Assembly: GCF_018224955.1 (NCBI RefSeq)
Contig: NZ_JAGTUU010000003.1
Location: 62,001-126,000 of the forward strand
Direction of reading: 5' to 3'
Source of the DNA: Thetidibacter halocola
GTDB taxonomy: Bacteria; Pseudomonadota; Alphaproteobacteria; Rhodobacterales; Rhodobacteraceae
Length of the DNA stretch: 64,000 nt
Within the stretch, counting starts at the first letter, position 1, and each line of letters starts with the position of its first letter. A program made the translations under genes and the position numbers. Positions 53,895 to 64,000 of this stretch are shown here, in pieces. The notes beneath the pieces are model-generated. The model saw nothing but the letters and a program-made list of their open reading frames with translations, did no database searches and was not told where the DNA came from.

Positions 53895-55157
53895 TCAGGC
53901 CGGGTATGGGTCGTCCAGCGCAGGCAGCACGGTGCCGGTGCAGGCGCCGAAGCCGATGCGAAAGCCTGCGCCCTGCGCATGGCCGCGCAGCGTGACCGTG
54001 TCGCCGTCATCCAGGAAGCTCCGGCTCTGGCCGTCTGCCAGGGTGATCGGCTTTTCGCCGTTCCACGACAGTTCCAGCAGTGCGCCCCGGCTGTCGGGTG
54101 CGGCCCCCGAGACGGTGCCAGAGCCCAGCAGGTCGCCCACCCGCATCGGGCAGCCGGACGTGGTGTGATGCGCCAGTTGCTGCGCCGCGCTCCAGTAAAG
54201 TTCGGATGCGTTGGTGCGGGCGATCACGGTTTCCACGCCGTCTTGCGGTGTCAGGCCGATCTCGAGCGCGATGTCGAGCCCGGTCGGATGCGGCTCGTCG
54301 AGATGCGGCAGGACAGGTCGCAGCCGGTCCGGCACCGGGCGGCGGAACGGGGCGAGGGCGGCGGCAGGCACGATCCAGGGGCTGATGCTGGTCGCCGTGG
54401 CCTTGGCCTGGAAGGGGCCAAGCGGCTGGTATTCCCAGGCCTGGATGTCGCGCGCCGACCAGTCGTTCAGCAGCACGTAGCCAAATATCATCGCCTCGGC
54501 CCGCGCCACGCTCACCGGCCCGTCCGAGGGCAAACCGACGATGGCGCCCAGTTCCAGTTCAAAATCGAAGCGGGTGGAGGGCGCGAAGTGTGGCAGCGCC
54601 TCGTCCGGCGCCTTGACCTGGCCCCAGGGGCGGCGGACGGGATTGCGCGAGACCACGACCGACGAGGCACGGCCGTTGTAGCCGATCGGGATCGACAGCC
54701 AGTTCGGCGGCAGCGCGTTGTCCGGCCCGCGGAACATGGTGCCGACGTTGGTGGCGTGGTGGCGCGAGGCGTAGAAATCGGTGTATTCCGCCACTCGGAA
54801 GGGCATATGCAGCGCCGCCTTGCGCATTGGCACGGAATAGGTGGCGATGGCGTCGCGCGCGGCGTCCGGCGCGTCGTGCCGCAGCATTGCGGTCAGGCGC
54901 GCGCGATAGCTGGCCCAGGCCTGTGGTCCCAACTCCATGAAGTCGTTCCAGGCGGGGGCGTCGAGCACCAATGCCTCCGGGTCGGGGCGCAGCAGGCCCG
55001 CCTCTTCCAGTCCGGTCGCGTCCACGATTCGGTCGCCAATGGCGATGCCGCAGCGCAGATCGCCGTCGCCCACGGAAAAGACGCCGCAGGGCAGGTTTTC
55101 CAGCGGGAAATCCGTTTCGCCGTCATTGGCGCTTGCGATCCAGCTTTTCAGGGGCAT
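53895..55157 (-). CDS. fahA: Fumarylacetoacetase
   Basis: FahA (420 aa) cleaves fumarylacetoacetate to fumarate and acetoacetate in the homogentisate pathway. It starts with LKSWIASANDGETDFPLENL and shows the FAH domain: YTDFYASRHHATNVGTMFR, LDFELELG-type FDFELELGAIVG, GYVLLNDWSARDIQAWEYQP and the C-terminal GSGTVSGAAPDSRGALLELSWNG. The start overlaps the second MBL gene's stop by one base. Confidence 0.97.
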   Translation of the reverse strand: MPLKSWIASANDGETDFPLENLPCGVFSVGDGDLRCGIAIGDRIVDATGLEEAGLLRPDPEALVLDAPAWNDFMELGPQAWASYRARLTAMLRHDAPDAARDAIATYSVPMRKAALHMPFRVAEYTDFYASRHHATNVGTMFRGPDNALPPNWLSIPIGYNGRASSVVVSRNPVRRPWGQVKAPDEALPHFAPSTRFDFELELGAIVGLPSDGPVSVARAEAMIFGYVLLNDWSARDIQAWEYQPLGPFQAKATATSISPWIVPAAALAPFRRPVPDRLRPVLPHLDEPHPTGLDIALEIGLTPQDGVETVIARTNASELYWSAAQQLAHHTTSGCPMRVGDLLGSGTVSGAAPDSRGALLELSWNGEKPITLADGQSRSFLDDGDTVTLRGHAQGAGFRIGFGACTGTVLPALDDPYPA

Positions 55158-56029
55158 CAGGCGGCCTTTGCTGCTGCGGGCAGGGGGATTTCCGCGCCGT
55201 CGCCGCCCAGTGTCAGGGGGCCGGGCCAGTGCGGGCGGATCGCGGCCTCCCAGTCGGCGGGGCCGAAGGCGGGGTCATCGACCGGGATCATGTGGTTGAG
55301 CGCCAGCTGCCCGACGCCCGCCTCTGAAGCGATGCGAGCGACGGCGCCCGCCGGGCTGTGCGAGCGTTCGAGATGAACGCGCAGGCGGTCGTCGCCATTG
55401 CCCACACGGGCGCAAAGCGCGTCGATCCCCGCCTCGAGCATGGCCTCGTGCACCAGCACGTCCGCGCCGCGGGCAAAGTCGACCATCTCGGGCATCGGCG
55501 CGGTGTCGCCCGAGATCACCACGGCGCGGCCCGCATGATCGACGCGCAGGGCATAGCTGTCTTCGATAGGAGGGTGCACGTTGCGCATGGCGCGCAGCGC
55601 CAGCGGGCCGATGGCCTGGTCTTCCCCGATCACACGAATGTCGGCCAGCGGCGCAAGCGGCGGGCGGCCCTCGTCGCGCTGGCGCAACGCGATGTCGAAA
55701 TCCATCGAGGCGAGGAAACCTTGCCAGTAGGTCGCCAGCCCCTCGGGTCCGATCACCGGCACCGGACGCTTCAGCCCCGCTGTCCAGGCGGTGTGCAGCA
55801 GCGGACCGAGTTCGAGGTAATGGTCCGAATGCAGATGCGTGATGACGATGGCATCCAGTGCCGTCAGCGCCACGCCCGCATCGCAGAGCCCCCGCGCCGC
55901 GCCCAGACCCGCGTCGATCAGCACCGTCGCGCCGCCCAGCTGCAGCAGCGTCGCGGTGGGCATGGGCGACCCGGGGCGGATCGCGGGCCCGCCCTTGGTG
56001 CCCAGCAGGACAACCCGTTCGGTGCTCAT
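55157..56029 (-). CDS. MBL-fold hydrolase (RNase Z/arylsulfatase-like), complete metal site
   Basis: This 290-residue protein keeps the full motif THLHSDH (H65, H67, D69, H70), with [13 protein letters not shown] before it, [14 protein letters not shown] and [15 protein letters not shown] later. It resembles the group of MBL hydrolases related to RNase Z. It overlaps hmgA and fahA ends by 4 and 1 bases. It may replace maleylacetoacetate isomerase or hydrolyse a pathway ester; the function is unknown. Confidence 0.87.
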   Translation of the reverse strand: MSTERVVLLGTKGGPAIRPGSPMPTATLLQLGGATVLIDAGLGAARGLCDAGVALTALDAIVITHLHSDHYLELGPLLHTAWTAGLKRPVPVIGPEGLATYWQGFLASMDFDIALRQRDEGRPPLAPLADIRVIGEDQAIGPLALRAMRNVHPPIEDSYALRVDHAGRAVVISGDTAPMPEMVDFARGADVLVHEAMLEAGIDALCARVGNGDDRLRVHLERSHSPAGAVARIASEAGVGQLALNHMIPVDDPAFGPADWEAAIRPHWPGPLTLGGDGAEIPLPAAAKAA

Positions 56030-57381
56030 TTCTTGCCCGGCGTGCCGTCGAACTTCTTCTCGAGGCTGTCCCAGCAGTCGATGTAATTGTCCTGCAAGGG
56101 CGCCTCGGTCGCGGCAAAGCGGGTCAGGTGCTGCGGGAAGCGCGTCTCGAACATGAAGGACATGGTGTTGTCCAGCTTGTGCGGTTTCAGGTCGGCGTTC
56201 GACGCGCCCTCAAAGGCGTCGCGGTCGGGGCCGTGCGGCAGCATCATGTTGTGCAGGCTCATCCCGCCGGGGACGAAGCCCTGTGGCTTGGCGTCGTACT
56301 GGCCATAGATGTTGCCCATCAGCTCGGACATGATGTTCTTGTGATACCACGGCGGGCGAAAGGTGTTTTCCGCCACCATCCAGCGTTCGCGGAACAGCAC
56401 GAAGTCGATATTGGCCGTGCCGGGCACACCGCTGGGTGCCGTCAGGACGGTAAAGATCGATGGGTCGGGATGGTCGAACAGGATCGCGCCGACGGGGCAG
56501 TAATTGCGCAAGTCATACTTGTAGGGCGCGTAATTGCCGTGCCAGGCCACCACGTCCAGCGGGCTTTGCCCGATGCGGGTCTCGTGGAACTGGCCGCACC
56601 ATTTCACCGTCAGGGTCGAGGGCACCTCGCGGTCCTCGAAGGCCGCGACCGGCGCCTTGAAGTCGCGCGGGTTGGCAAGGCAGTTGGCGCCGATGGGGCC
56701 ACGGCCTGGAAGCTCGAATTTCTGGCCGTAATTCTCGCAAACGAAGCCGCGGCAAGGGCCCTCCAGCACCTCGACCCGGTAGACGAGGCCGCGGGGCAGG
56801 ATGGCGATTTCCTTCGGCTCGAGGTCGATGATGCCAAGCTCGGTGGCAAAGCGCAGGCGGCCCTCTTGCGGCACGACCAGCAATTCGCTGTCGGCGGAGA
56901 AGAAATACTCGTCCACCATCGATTGCGTCACAAGGTAGACATGCGCCGCCATGCCGACCTGCGTGTTCACGTCGCCGGCGGTGGTCATGGTGCGCATGCC
57001 CGTCAGCCAGGTCAGCGGCTGGTCGCTCAATGGCACCGGATCCCAGCGGTACTGGCCAAGGCTGATCACGTCGGGGTCGATGTTGGGCGCGGACCGCCAG
57101 TAGGGCAGGTCGATCTTCGCATAGCGCGCGGAATGCTTGACGCTGGGCCGGATGCGGTAAGACCAGGTGCGTTCGGGCGGGTTGGCGGTAAAGGCCGTTC
57201 CCGACAGTTGCTCGCCATACAGGCCGTAGTTGCATTTCTGCGGGCTGTTCATGCCCTGGGGCAGCGCGCCGGGCAGGGCCTCTGTCTCGAAATCGTTGGC
57301 AAAGCCCGGCATGTAGCCGGGCGTCGTGCCGGTCGGGTGTTCGGCCTGTTGGAGGCCGCTGGGGTGGCGCATGGTGTTCAT
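56026..57381 (-). CDS. hmgA: Homogentisate 1,2-dioxygenase
   Basis: HmgA (451 aa) opens the ring of homogentisate with Fe(II) and O2, giving maleylacetoacetate. [20 protein letters not shown] at the N-terminus, the iron-ligand block [18 protein letters not shown] (His and Glu) and [12 protein letters not shown] (His residues) are conserved. ATG 57381 follows GGAGGAGG. It is the first gene of the minus-strand aromatic unit and diverges from marR over a palindromic operator. Confidence 0.97.
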   Translation of the reverse strand: MNTMRHPSGLQQAEHPTGTTPGYMPGFANDFETEALPGALPQGMNSPQKCNYGLYGEQLSGTAFTANPPERTWSYRIRPSVKHSARYAKIDLPYWRSAPNIDPDVISLGQYRWDPVPLSDQPLTWLTGMRTMTTAGDVNTQVGMAAHVYLVTQSMVDEYFFSADSELLVVPQEGRLRFATELGIIDLEPKEIAILPRGLVYRVEVLEGPCRGFVCENYGQKFELPGRGPIGANCLANPRDFKAPVAAFEDREVPSTLTVKWCGQFHETRIGQSPLDVVAWHGNYAPYKYDLRNYCPVGAILFDHPDPSIFTVLTAPSGVPGTANIDFVLFRERWMVAENTFRPPWYHKNIMSELMGNIYGQYDAKPQGFVPGGMSLHNMMLPHGPDRDAFEGASNADLKPHKLDNTMSFMFETRFPQHLTRFAATEAPLQDNYIDCWDSLEKKFDGTPGKK

Positions 57382-57424
57382 GGGGCTCCTCCTCCCGCGT
57401 GTGACTCGGGTTTTGGCACAGGTT

Positions 57425-57440
57425 CGTTGCAAATGCAACG
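57425..57440. promoter_or_regulatory. Palindromic operator between hmgA and marR
   Basis: CGTTGCA-AA-TGCAACG: perfect 7-base arms with a 2-base spacer, 44 bases from hmgA and 42 from marR starts. TTGCAA within it, 16 bases before TACGAC (57450-57455), could be the -35 of the marR promoter, so the operator would repress both directions. Confidence 0.6.
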
Positions 57441-57481
57441 ATGTGGCGCTACGACTGTCGGGGCACATGGAGAGCAACGGC

Positions 57482-57949
57482 ATGGATGACGGACAGGGGA
57501 TCGAGCCGGACGGGCTGCCGGCCTTCGACCTCGGGGGGTTCACACCCTATCGCGTGGCGCTGGTGGCGCAGCGGTTGAGCGAGGCCCTGGCGCGGGAATA
57601 CCGCGTGCGCTTCGGCCTTTCGGTACCGGAATGGCGGGTGCTGGCGCACCTGGCGCAGTCAGACGCAGTATCGGTGCGCGATATCGAGGACGCCGTAGCG
57701 ATGGAGAAATCGCGCGTCAGCCGCACAGCCGCCCGGCTCGAGGCGCGGGGGCTGGTGGCGAAACGTGCCGATCCCGGTGACCGGCGGCTGGTGCAGTTGT
57801 CGCTGACCGGCGACGGGCGGGCCATGATGGCGGACCTGCTGCCTTTGGCCAGCGCGTTTCAGGGGGAGATCGAGGCGCAGCTGGGCACGGATTTCGCCGG
57901 GTTCGATCGGGCGCTGGGGCGGCTGCTGGAGGCATATCGGGGCGGGTGA
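57482..57949 (+). CDS. MarR family regulator of the homogentisate cluster
   Basis: This 155-residue winged-helix protein has the MarR core: [20 protein letters not shown], the recognition helix region [20 protein letters not shown] and wing [24 protein letters not shown] 57482 is preferred over 57467 because GGAGAG is 7 bases upstream. Position and the palindromic operator suggest it represses hmgA and itself until a phenolic ligand binds (HmgR-like). Confidence 0.9.
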   Translation: MDDGQGIEPDGLPAFDLGGFTPYRVALVAQRLSEALAREYRVRFGLSVPEWRVLAHLAQSDAVSVRDIEDAVAMEKSRVSRTAARLEARGLVAKRADPGDRRLVQLSLTGDGRAMMADLLPLASAFQGEIEAQLGTDFAGFDRALGRLLEAYRGG

Positions 57950-57980
57950 TCCCTGTCGCCCGAGTCGCGGGCTTGGCGCC

Positions 57981-58676
57981 TCAGGCCACCGTTGCGCCAA
58001 AGGCCAGCGGCCCGGGCAGCGCCGCCCGCTCCAGCGTGTCGCGAACCCAGGTCGCGCCGGTGAAATCCTCGGCCGCCGTATAGGCCGAGGGCGTGACCAG
58101 CACGCGCAAACCAGCGCCAAGGGCCGAACGCAACCCGTTCGTGCTGTCCTCGAAGGCGATGCACTCGGCCGCGTCCAGCGCCAGCCGCTCCAGCGCCAGC
58201 CGGAACACGTCCGGCGCGGGTTTCTTCGCCGCCACCTCGTCGCCCGCCGCCACCACGTCGAAGACCCGCGCCATCGGCGCGTCGAAACAGGCCCGGCACA
58301 GCGCCTCGACATTGGGGCGGTTGGTGGTGGTGGCCACGGCGATCTTCAGCCCAGCCGCCCGGGCCGTACCGATCAGTTCGGCCACGCCGGGTCGCAGCGC
58401 CAGCCCGCCCGAGGCGAGGATCTCGCCATAGCGCGCCGTCTTGCGACCATGCAGTGCGGCGATTCCGGCATCGTCAGGCCCGCAGCCCGTTTCGTCGCGA
58501 TACCGCGCCATGCGTTCCTTGCCGCCCGTGGTCCGCAAGAGACGTGCGTAATCCGCGCGGCTCCAGTGCCAGTCCAGCCCTGCCTCGGCGAACGTCTGGT
58601 TGAAGGCCGCGCGATGCGCCTCCTCGGTCTCGGCCAGCGTGCCGTCGACGTCGAAGATCAGCGCGCGCAGCCTCAT
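57981..58676 (-). CDS. cbbY: HAD phosphatase CbbY
   Basis: This 231-residue HAD hydrolase begins LRALIFDVDGTLAETEEAHR (nucleophile Asp and acid Asp), has VATTTNRPNVEAL with the motif II Thr and ECIAFEDSTNGLRSALGAG with motif IV. In Rhodobacter sphaeroides CbbY removes the RuBisCO inhibitor xylulose-1,5-bisphosphate, and it is encoded in the cbb operon as here. Its ATG overlaps the cbbZ stop by 4 bases; it is the last gene of the unit. Confidence 0.92.
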   Translation of the reverse strand: MRLRALIFDVDGTLAETEEAHRAAFNQTFAEAGLDWHWSRADYARLLRTTGGKERMARYRDETGCGPDDAGIAALHGRKTARYGEILASGGLALRPGVAELIGTARAAGLKIAVATTTNRPNVEALCRACFDAPMARVFDVVAAGDEVAAKKPAPDVFRLALERLALDAAECIAFEDSTNGLRSALGAGLRVLVTPSAYTAAEDFTGATWVRDTLERAALPGPLAFGATVA

Positions 58677-59332
58677 GCCGCGCTCGCCAGCAGGCGCTCG
58701 ACCAGCGCGGGCAGGGTGGCGAAATCGTCGAAGGGGACGTCGTGATGCATCTCGGACACCGGCACCTTTCGGTAGCCCTCGGTGAACAGCAGGAAGGGCA
58801 CCTCGGCCCGCTGCGCGGTCTCGGCATCCACGTCGCTGTCGCCCACATACAGGCGCGGCCCATCCCCCAACGCCTCGAAGGCCGCATGGAGCGGCGCCGG
58901 GTCGGGCTTGTGCACGGGCAGGCTGTCGCCGCCCCAGACCGTGCCGAACCAGCGGTCGAGCCCCAGATGCGCCAGCACCGCGCGGGTGGGCCGGATCGGC
59001 TTGTTGGTGCAGACACCGAGGCGGTGGCCCTTTGCGGTCAGCGCCGCAAGCGCCTCGACCACGCCCGGATAAGGCAGGGTCAGCATCACCGCGTGGTCAT
59101 AGCGCCTGATGAAGGAGGCCAGAAGGCGGGGATGCTCGGCCTCGGGGATGGACCGCGCCGCGCGCATCTTCTGGACAAAGACGCTGGCGCCATTGCCGAT
59201 GAAATCGCGCGCCTGGGCCAGCGAGATCGGCTCCTGCCCCTCTTCGGAAAGGATCGCGTTGGCGATGCCGTGAATGTCGGGCGCGCTGTCGATCAGCGTG
59301 CCGTCGAGGTCGAAGACGATGCGCGCGTTCAT
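58673..59332 (-). CDS. cbbZ: Phosphoglycolate phosphatase CbbZ
   Basis: This 219-residue HAD enzyme starts NARIVFDLDGTLIDSAPDIH and has the GNGASVFVQKM, VCTNKPIRPTRAVL and LYVGDSDVDAETAQRA motifs of Gph/CbbZ. It hydrolyses 2-phosphoglycolate made by RuBisCO oxygenase activity. ATG 59332 overlaps the redoxin stop (ATGA); an in-frame GTG at 59344 is less likely. Confidence 0.93.
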   Translation of the reverse strand: MNARIVFDLDGTLIDSAPDIHGIANAILSEEGQEPISLAQARDFIGNGASVFVQKMRAARSIPEAEHPRLLASFIRRYDHAVMLTLPYPGVVEALAALTAKGHRLGVCTNKPIRPTRAVLAHLGLDRWFGTVWGGDSLPVHKPDPAPLHAAFEALGDGPRLYVGDSDVDAETAQRAEVPFLLFTEGYRKVPVSEMHHDVPFDDFATLPALVERLLASAA

Positions 59333-59883
59333 GCTGTTTTCCACTTGATCGAGCAGCCCATCGAGGGGATCTGCTCAGTTGGGCCACGACCGGTCTCGGC
59401 CACCTGCTTCATCGCCTCGAAAAGGTCGCGGCGCAGGTCCGTCGGCCCCGCCTCCTTGCGAGAGGCGTCGAGCCGCCCGCGATACTGCAACTCCAGGTCG
59501 GCGTTGAAGCCGAAGAAATCCGGCGTGCAGGCCGCGTCATAGGCCCGCGCCACGCCTTGCGTCTCGTCGTAGAGATACGGAAACGGAAAGCCGCGCGCCT
59601 CGGCCATCGTCTTCATCGCGTCGAACCCGTCCTGCGGATAGGCGGCCGCGTCGTTCGACGAGATCGCCACAACGCCGACGCCGTGCCCGATCAGGTCGCG
59701 CGCGTCGCGGATGATCCGGTCAAGCACGGCCAGCACGTAGGGGCAGTGGTTGCAGATGAACATGACCAGCGTGCCTTTCGGCCCGGCGATATCCTTCAGC
59801 GACAGCATCCGGCCATCGGTGGCGGGCAGGGAGAAATCGGGCGCTCTCCAGCCGAAATCGCAGACGGGGGGAATGGCGGCCAT
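59329..59883 (-). CDS. Thioredoxin-fold redoxin protein in the cbb operon
   Basis: This 184-residue protein of the AhpC/TSA-redoxin type has the block VMFICNHCPYVLAVLDRI with a CxxC (Cys-Asn-His-Cys) and VAISSNDAAAYPQDGFD. ATG 59883 follows AAAGGAG; an upstream GTG at 59889 is too close. It is placed between rpe and cbbZ with tight spacing, so it is expressed with Calvin-cycle enzymes; a role in redox control of them is plausible but unproven. Confidence 0.88.
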   Translation of the reverse strand: MAAIPPVCDFGWRAPDFSLPATDGRMLSLKDIAGPKGTLVMFICNHCPYVLAVLDRIIRDARDLIGHGVGVVAISSNDAAAYPQDGFDAMKTMAEARGFPFPYLYDETQGVARAYDAACTPDFFGFNADLELQYRGRLDASRKEAGPTDLRRDLFEAMKQVAETGRGPTEQIPSMGCSIKWKTA

Positions 59884-59895
59884 GGTCACTCCTTT

Positions 59896-60591
59896 TCAGG
59901 CGGCGGCTCGGGCGCCTTCGGCGGCGGTGCGGATCGCGCGGATGTTGTCGCCGTAGGGTGCAGGATTGTCCACCGACCCGCCCCGGAACACCGCCGATCC
60001 GGCGACCAGCACATCCGCCCCCGCCGCCGCCACCAGCGGCGCGGTCACAGGATCGACCCCGCCGTCGATCTCGATATGGATGGGGCGGTCGCCGATCATC
60101 CGGCGCAGCGCGCGCACCTTGCCGGTCATGTCGAGGAACTTCTGCCCGCCGAAACCGGGGTTCACCGTCATCACGCAGACCAGGTCCGCGAGCTCCAGCA
60201 GGTGGGCAACCGACTCGGCCGGCGTGCCGGGGTTCAGCGCCACGCCCGCCTTCATCCCCGCGCCCCGGATCGCCTGGAGCGTGCGGTGGATATGCGGCCC
60301 GGCCTCGAGATGGGCGGTCAGGATATCGGCGCCGGCCTCGGCATAGGCGTCGATATACGGGTCGACCGGCGCGATCATCAGGTGGACGTCCATCACGGTC
60401 CTGACGTGCTTGCGGAACGCCTTCACCGCCGGCGGGCCAAAGGTCAGGTTGGGCACGAAATGCCCGTCCATGACGTCGACATGGACCCAGTCGGCGCCCT
60501 GCGCCTCGATGGCGCGGATCTCGCGGCCGAAATCGGCGAAATCGGCGGAGAGGATCGACGGGGCGATCCTGATGGAACGGTCAAGGGTCAT
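59896..60591 (-). CDS. rpe: Ribulose-phosphate 3-epimerase (CbbE)
   Basis: Rpe (231 aa) interconverts ribulose-5-phosphate and xylulose-5-phosphate. The TIM-barrel motifs [36 protein letters not shown] (metal and catalytic Asp, His), [16 protein letters not shown] and [20 protein letters not shown] shortened to [14 protein letters not shown] are all present. Its start overlaps the cbbX stop by 4 bases. Confidence 0.97.
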   Translation of the reverse strand: MTLDRSIRIAPSILSADFADFGREIRAIEAQGADWVHVDVMDGHFVPNLTFGPPAVKAFRKHVRTVMDVHLMIAPVDPYIDAYAEAGADILTAHLEAGPHIHRTLQAIRGAGMKAGVALNPGTPAESVAHLLELADLVCVMTVNPGFGGQKFLDMTGKVRALRRMIGDRPIHIEIDGGVDPVTAPLVAAAGADVLVAGSAVFRGGSVDNPAPYGDNIRAIRTAAEGARAAA

Positions 60592-61523
60592 TCTGCGGCC
60601 TCCTTGCGATTCAGGCGATCCACATCCAGCCCGCCGCGAAAGACGCGGCTGGTGCGGATATCGGGTTCGGTGATGGTGGAAAGCGCGGCGGCGTCGATCG
60701 GCCCCTTGGCCTCGTTGAAGAGCCGGTTCGCCTGCCGCAGCCGAGCCCGGTCCAGCGCGTTGCGGATCGAGCGCGCATTGGCGAAATGCGGCTGGCTCCG
60801 GCGCAGCGCGACATACTCGACCATCGCCTGCCGCGCGCCTTCGTCCAATCGGTAGTTCTGCGCTTCCAGCATCGTCTCGGCGATATGCAGCAGTTCGCCG
60901 TCGGAGTAATCGGGAAAGTCGATGTGATGCGCGATCCGGCTCCGGAAGCCGGGATTGGCGGAAAAGAACCGGTCCATCCGGTCGGCATAGCCGGCCATGA
61001 TGACCACCAGGTCGTCGCGGTTGTTCTCCATCACCTGCAACAGGATCTCGATGGCTTCCTGGCCATAGTCCCGCTCGTTGTCGGGCTTGTATAGGTAATA
61101 GGCCTCGTCGATGAACAGCACGCCGCCCATCGCCTTCTTCAGCACTTCCTTGGTCTTGGGCGCGGTATGGCCGATATATTGCCCCACGAGGTCGTCGCGG
61201 GTAACGCTCACCAGGTGGCCCTTACGCACGTAGCCCAGCCGGTGCAGCAGCCCCGCCATCATCCGCGCCACGGTGGTCTTGCCGGTGCCCGGATTGCCGG
61301 TGAAGGACATGTGCAGCGTCGGCGTCTCGACCTGCAGGCCAAGGTCGCGCCGCGCCTTGTCCACCAGCAACAGCGCCGCCGTCTCGCGAATCCGCTGTTT
61401 CACCGGGGCGAGCCCGATCAACTCGCGGTCCAACTCGTCCAGCACCTCGCGCACGCCTGACGCCTCAAGCTCGGCGGCGAGGTCCACGGTGTCGGGTCTC
61501 GGTGTCTCCGTCTCGTCGGTCAT
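60588..61523 (-). CDS. cbbX: Red-type RuBisCO activase CbbX
   Basis: CbbX (311 aa) is the AAA+ motor that pulls the C-terminus of red-type RbcL to release inhibitory sugars. Walker [19 protein letters not shown], the pore-loop region [15 protein letters not shown] and Walker [15 protein letters not shown] are visible. ATG 61523 matches the usual CbbX start; ATG 61541 lies in the repeat tail. A 21-bp mRNA hairpin separates it from cbbS. Confidence 0.97.
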   Translation of the reverse strand: MTDETETPRPDTVDLAAELEASGVREVLDELDRELIGLAPVKQRIRETAALLLVDKARRDLGLQVETPTLHMSFTGNPGTGKTTVARMMAGLLHRLGYVRKGHLVSVTRDDLVGQYIGHTAPKTKEVLKKAMGGVLFIDEAYYLYKPDNERDYGQEAIEILLQVMENNRDDLVVIMAGYADRMDRFFSANPGFRSRIAHHIDFPDYSDGELLHIAETMLEAQNYRLDEGARQAMVEYVALRRSQPHFANARSIRNALDRARLRQANRLFNEAKGPIDAAALSTITEPDIRTSRVFRGGLDVDRLNRKEAAE

Positions 61524-61536
61524 GACAGGGTCCTGC

Positions 61537-61614
61537 TTCATCTTGCCAAGTAAACTCTGCTGGGGGGCGCCCCGTCGCCATTGGTCCGAGAGACAATGGC
61601 GACGGGGCGCCCCC
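61537..61614 (-). repeat. Family 1 repeat, copy 6, with a perfect 21-bp stem between cbbS and cbbX
   Basis: Arms 61563-61583 and 61594-61614 (GGGGGCGCCCCGTCGCCATTG and its complement) are perfect over 21 bases around a 10-base loop. On the minus strand the stem is followed by GAGTTTACTTGGCAAGATGAAG, the family 1 tail, just before cbbX. Confidence 0.85.
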
Positions 61615-61646
61615 TCGGCGGGTCGGATCGCGTCAGCGATCCAAAT

Positions 61647-62036
61647 TCACGGCCTCACGTCCCAGGCGTATTTCTGGGCGCGGTCGACATGGTCGGTGCG
61701 CTGCATGTGGATCCGCGGCTCGGTCGCCGGGCGGTTCACGATGAAGGACATCTTGACCGACTCGATGCCGCGCTCGTCGTCGAAGGCGTTGATCCGGATA
61801 TAGGCGTCGCCGTGGGCCTTGCGGCACTCGTCGAGTTCCATCATCACGCCCTTGGGGTCGTGCAGGTCGAACATCGGGTTGCCCCACATCTCCCAGTAGG
61901 TGTTGCGCGGGTGCGGGTCATGGGTGAATTCGATCCCGATGGCCCAGTCGTTGTTCAGGCAGTATTCCACCTGGTTCGAGATCTGCACGTCGTCGAGATC
62001 GGGCAGGAAGCTGAAGCAGCCTTGGGTGATACGCAT
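61647..62036 (-). CDS. cbbS: RuBisCO small subunit CbbS (form IC)
   Basis: CbbS (129 aa) caps the L8S8 enzyme. It starts MRITQGCFSFLPDLDDVQIS, has YCLNNDWAIGIEFTHDPHPR, YWEMWGNPMFDLHD and the long C-terminal extension of red-type small subunits (NRPATEPRIHMQRTDHVDR). It follows cbbL by 51 bases. It is followed by the 21-bp hairpin. Confidence 0.97.
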   Translation of the reverse strand: MRITQGCFSFLPDLDDVQISNQVEYCLNNDWAIGIEFTHDPHPRNTYWEMWGNPMFDLHDPKGVMMELDECRKAHGDAYIRINAFDDERGIESVKMSFIVNRPATEPRIHMQRTDHVDRAQKYAWDVRP

Positions 62037-62087
62037 GGTGTTTGTCTCCGGTTCTGGTCCGGGGTCGCCTGGACCCCGAAAGCGGGG

Positions 62088-64000
<1,913 letters not shown>

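Overview
The window is a GC-rich (roughly two-thirds G+C by eye) chromosomal segment with tightly packed genes that often overlap by 1-8 bases. Gene content points to an alphaproteobacterium of the Rhodobacteraceae (Rhodobacter/Roseobacter relatives): a Rhodobacter-type IscR without the usual cluster-binding cysteines, a mixed isc/suf operon, the aerobic cobalamin pathway with BluB and a BluE-like kinase, and a red-type (form IC) RuBisCO operon with CbbX. All calls were made by reading the sequence; no database search was possible.

Layout. 1-7.3 kb: housekeeping genes (AsmA-like protein 3' end, queA, MFS transporter, DUF924, lpdA, DUF1801). 7.3-8.9 kb, minus strand: HD phosphohydrolase, a small unknown protein and an alpha/beta hydrolase. 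9.0-18.1 kb, plus strand: iscR-suf operon (iscR, IscS-like desulfurase, sufB, four interposed genes, sufC, sufD, two YIP1-like membrane proteins, sufS), preceded by a TTGACG/TAGAAC promoter whose -10 is covered by a palindrome of the Irr/ICE type. 18.2-25.7 kb: a membrane protein with a spermidine-synthase-like domain, an animal-type heme peroxidase, tRNA-Arg(CCG), a large beta-propeller/RTX protein and an AEC transporter.

25.7-50.2 kb: an almost complete aerobic cobalamin locus. One minus-strand unit starts at a cobalamin riboswitch near 41.4 kb (DUF1636, cobW, cobN, cobG, cobH, cobI, cobJ, cobL, cobE, cobM, cobB, cobA). A second cobalamin riboswitch (27.3-27.4 kb) precedes cbiM and cobF. 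cobK lies on the plus strand, wedged between cobJ and cobL and overlapping both. cobO, two tandem Lin0512 genes, a metallophosphoesterase and cobQ run on the plus strand; bluE, cbiB, cobD and bluB on the minus strand; cobU and cobT on the plus strand. The cobalamin-5-phosphate synthase (cobS/cobV) and the small cobaltochelatase subunits are not in the window.

50.3-57.9 kb: a peroxiredoxin, then an aromatic-acid cluster (two-component-like flavin hydroxylase plus DUF2783 partner, two MBL-fold hydrolases, fahA, hmgA) with a divergent MarR regulator and a perfect palindromic operator between hmgA and marR. 58.0-64.0 kb: a minus-strand Calvin-cycle operon (cbbA 3' end, cbbL, cbbS, cbbX, rpe, a redoxin, cbbZ, cbbY).

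Two dispersed hairpin repeat families run through the window. One has six recognisable copies, including one read in frame inside cobN and one forming a perfect 21-bp stem between cbbS and cbbX. I found no CRISPR array, integrase, transposase or plasmid-type origin. The best candidates for undescribed biology are the B12-linked unknowns (Lin0512 pair, metallophosphoesterase, DUF1636), the antisense placement of cobK, and the repeat elements.
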